Shown: piece by piece, positions 2,868-5,104 of the stretch
How the letters are laid out: each line of letters begins with the position of its first letter
Numbering within the stretch: position 1 is the first letter of the stretch
Assembly (NCBI GenBank): GCA_023248915.1
Contig: JAHFDQ010000354.1
Span: 1-5,104 of the forward strand
Direction of reading: 5' to 3'
Source of the DNA: Archangiaceae bacterium
Lineage (GTDB): Bacteria; Myxococcota; Myxococcia; Myxococcales; Myxococcaceae
DNA: 5,104 nucleotides
Notes under the pieces: model-generated
The model's database searches: none
Seen by the model: the letters and a program-made list of their open reading frames with translations, nothing else
What the model was told of the DNA's origin: nothing
Position numbers and translations under genes: made by a program

Positions 2868-5104
2868 TCAATACTCCAGGTAGACCTTGGTCCCGACGAC
2901 GTACAGGAGCCCGGGGCGCGTGCCGAGCATGACCGGTTCCCAGTAGGTCGCGGTAGGGGCCGAGACGGTTTTCACCGGGGCCCACCCGGACGAGCACAGG
3001 CCGCTCGTGTCCCTCTTCATCAGCTCGAGACCGGTCGCCACCTTACGGGCCCCGAGAATCATCGCCCCGTCGAAAGCCGGCGCCACACGTAGCCCCTGAG
3101 CCACCGGCGCGAGCTCGACCGAGCTCGTACCCGCGCCGATTCCGGGTTTCCAGCATTCGAGCTTGCGATTCACCCCATCGGCCGCGTCGGAGACAGTGGC
3201 AGTGCCGACCGAGCTCACCGCGACCGAAAGCTTCGGGACTGCCGCGGACCCACCCACTGTTCTCGGCGGCCAGGACGGACTGGGTTGGAAGCCGCACGCA
3301 CCGCTCGCGCCACAGAGCATCAGCGAGCTGGCGAGCTCTCCGTTGGACCGTTCTTCGACCAGCAGCCAGGACCGCCAGGCGGCCGGCGCCGCACCCGATT
3401 GCTGCGGCCCGACGAAGACCGACGTGGGAGCAAACCCGGCGGAGAGCGCGGTGGCGGGGTTGCCCGACCGGGTGTACCGCTCGAGCGCGGTGCGTACGAA
3501 GCCGAAGGGTTCGCTCGCCGTGGACTCGGACGGCGACGCTTCAGCGGGGATGGCCACTTTCACGCTGGAGTCGGTCTGCGGGCCCGGCACGCCGGTCGCC
3601 ATCCAGGTGCCGCCGCGGGCCACGACGCCGGCCGAACCGACTACCGAGCTGTTCAGCGCCACGCGTCGGTACGGGTCGAGGTGACCCGACACCGTGCGCG
3701 AAGAAGTCATCCGCAGGCGTGCTGGCGCGGTCGAGTAGATCGCCGAGCTCGTGACGTAGCTGGTCACGGCGCCGGTCGCCGGCGAGATCTCGCCGACGAC
3801 TGTCTTGCGCGAGCCCATGTCCTTGCACAGCACCTGGCCCGCGCAGTTCGGCGCAACCGCCACCTCGGCGGCGAACCACAGTGCTCCGTCTTCGTCCGCC
3901 GAGGCCGTGAACCCGGTGACGTTGCCCAGCGCGGCGACATCGGCAACGAGCCCGGGCGCGGGAAGTCGCACGGGGGTCGCGAACCGCCAAGCGCGGGAGT
4001 CGGAGTTGGGGTTCCCGAACGCGTCCTGCACGGTGCCCGCGGCGAGATTCGCGGTGTAGATGGAGTCGAAGCCGACTCCGGTCATCTCGAAGGTGTTGCC
4101 GGTCCACGTGCCAGCTGCCGCCGCGGGCGCGGGCGACAGTGACAGGACCGGCGTCGACGAACCGCCCACCGGCGTCACCGGCTCGGAGAAGGTCACCGAG
4201 GGGCCCTCCGGCAGCGCCGGTGCCACCTCGCGCGTCCCGTCAGCGGGGCTCACCGCGACGACGGCCGGCCGAACACGGTCCACGTAGAATGTCCGGCTCG
4301 CGACCGTCTGGTTGCCCGCGCCATCTCGCGCCCGCACCGCGATGGAGTACGTCGCCGGGTCGTCAGTCGGCGACGTCTGCGCCTCGACACCGCCGCCAGA
4401 CGTGAAGACGAAGCCTGAACCGGTATCGACCTCGACCGTCAGGCCGGGGTCGCCGTCGCCGACCGTCCACGCCCCATGGACGGCTCCGCTCGCGGGCACG
4501 GTCGCCAGGTTGAACTTCTGACCGACGCCGGGCGCGGTCATCGCCACCTGAGGGGCCACCCGATCGACCCAGACGTGCAGCACCGACTGGCTGCGATTGC
4601 CTGCCGCGTCACGGGCTTCCACCTTCACCGCGTGCGCGACGTGGTCTTCGATGGCCAGCGGAACCGTCGCCGACCAGGCGCCAGCGCCCGAGGTCGCCGG
4701 CCTGGGCCCCACCCCGTCCTCGAAGTCCAAGGTGACGGTCGTCGCCCCCGAACCATCGGTCGCCGTGCCCCCGAAGATCGCCGCCGCGCTGCTCACTGAG
4801 CCGAGAATCGCGTCGTCGTCGGGGCTGGCGATCGCCAAGGCCGGCCCCACCTGGTCGACCAGAACGGTCACCGCCGCCTCGGCACAGGCATTCCCAGCGG
4901 CGTCCCTGCCACGGGCTCGGAAGGTATGGGCCACCCCGTCGTCGGCCGCGGGCACCGGCCACGCGGTCGTCCAGTCGGCGCCCGATCGCGCTCCGAGGTT
5001 CCAGGTCGCCCCGTCGTCGAAGGAGATTTCGCTGGTCGCGAGGGCCCCGCCCGAACCGTCCTCGACCGACCAGTGGACCGAGGCCGACGGACCGTCTGCT
5101 TTGG
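2868..5104 (-). CDS. Large secreted multi-Ig-like protein, N-terminus beyond the window
   Basis: The C-terminal 744 residues of a longer protein are visible; the frame is open to the right edge, so the start is not in the window. Three Ig-like repeats of about 96 residues come first. They are marked by (A)RD(A/G)AGN near 66, 163 and 258, each followed by VD(Q/R)VxP at 82, 179 and 274, as in bacterial Ig-like surface proteins. Residues about 279-376 (AVVAVSPADG, VTFSEPV, YTANLAAGTVQDAFGN, WRFAT) match a SbsA-type Big_5 domain. The last 370 residues are beta-rich and unassigned, with six cysteines, including the close pairs C420/C426 and C597/C603 that suggest disulfides outside the cytoplasm. 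Such proteins are secreted or surface adhesin-like; the exact role is unknown. GC is clearly higher than in the genes to the left. Confidence 0.85.
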   Translation of the reverse strand, partial: KADGPSASVHWSVEDGSGGALATSEISFDDGATWNLGARSGADWTTAWPVPAADDGVAHTFRARGRDAAGNACAEAAVTVLVDQVGPALAIASPDDDAILGSVSSAAAIFGGTATDGSGATTVTLDFEDGVGPRPATSGAGAWSATVPLAIEDHVAHAVKVEARDAAGNRSQSVLHVWVDRVAPQVAMTAPGVGQKFNLATVPASGAVHGAWTVGDGDPGLTVEVDTGSGFVFTSGGGVEAQTSPTDDPATYSIAVRARDGAGNQTVASRTFYVDRVRPAVVAVSPADGTREVAPALPEGPSVTFSEPVTPVGGSSTPVLSLSPAPAAAAGTWTGNTFEMTGVGFDSIYTANLAAGTVQDAFGNPNSDSRAWRFATPVRLPAPGLVADVAALGNVTGFTASADEDGALWFAAEVAVAPNCAGQVLCKDMGSRKTVVGEISPATGAVTSYVTSSAIYSTAPARLRMTSSRTVSGHLDPYRRVALNSSVVGSAGVVARGGTWMATGVPGPQTDSSVKVAIPAEASPSESTASEPFGFVRTALERYTRSGNPATALSAGFAPTSVFVGPQQSGAAPAAWRSWLLVEERSNGELASSLMLCGASGACGFQPSPSWPPRTVGGSAAVPKLSVAVSSVGTATVSDAADGVNRKLECWKPGIGAGTSSVELAPVAQGLRVAPAFDGAMILGARKVATGLELMKRDTSGLCSSGWAPVKTVSAPTATYWEPVMLGTRPGLLYVVGTKVYLEY

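Noticed and set aside
2403..3092. 229-codon plus-strand frame crossing the HTH gene, tRNA fragment and Ig-like gene
   Set aside because: It crosses three unrelated features in other frames and shows no domain.
3285..4142. 285-codon plus-strand frame, with smaller ones on both strands over the Ig-like gene
   Set aside because: They are arginine/glycine-rich shadow frames of a high-GC gene whose minus-strand frame carries clear Ig-like repeats.
4953..4955. GTG at 4955 as the true start of the Ig-like gene
   Set aside because: The frame stays open to the window edge, and the upstream residues continue an Ig-like repeat (FDDGATWN), so the gene clearly begins further right.

Overview
The window looks like a high-GC bacterial chromosome, most likely a myxobacterium or relative (Myxococcota). 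This rests on base composition, a YW-repeat beta-propeller secretory protein and a long multi-Ig-like surface protein. It is an inference from family resemblance, with no database check. No phage structural, integrase or transposase catalytic gene is visible.

From left to right: positions 1-21 may hold the first codons of a gene leaving the window on the minus strand (weak). Positions 103-990 (minus) encode a secreted six-blade beta-propeller-like protein. A 232-bp divergent intergenic region separates it from 1223-1675 (plus), a RelE/HigB (Gp49-like) toxin. Only 4 bp beyond the toxin stop is the stop of 1680-2054 (minus), a HigA-like XRE antitoxin, so the likely toxin-antitoxin pair is tail to tail instead of in one operon. 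A promoter-like sequence and an imperfect palindrome lie just upstream of the antitoxin start. Diverging from the antitoxin, 2171-2347 (plus) encodes a 58-residue protein that is 43% proline. Its stop overlaps the TTG start of a 110-residue helix-turn-helix protein (2344-2676).

At 2805-2843 (minus) is a clean 5' half of a tRNA-Arg(CCT), from base 1 through the anticodon loop. Its 3' half is missing and is replaced by unrelated sequence. To the right, 2868 to the window edge (minus) encodes the C-terminal 744 residues of a large secreted Ig-like protein with much higher GC than the left side.

The simplest reading is that 2805 marks the edge of an acquired segment: a host surface-protein gene and tRNA 5' half on the right, and accessory cargo (toxin-antitoxin pair, small HTH operon, propeller gene) on the left. 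The most interesting items are the tRNA broken at its anticodon loop, the convergent toxin-antitoxin layout, and the coupled proline-rich/HTH gene pair.
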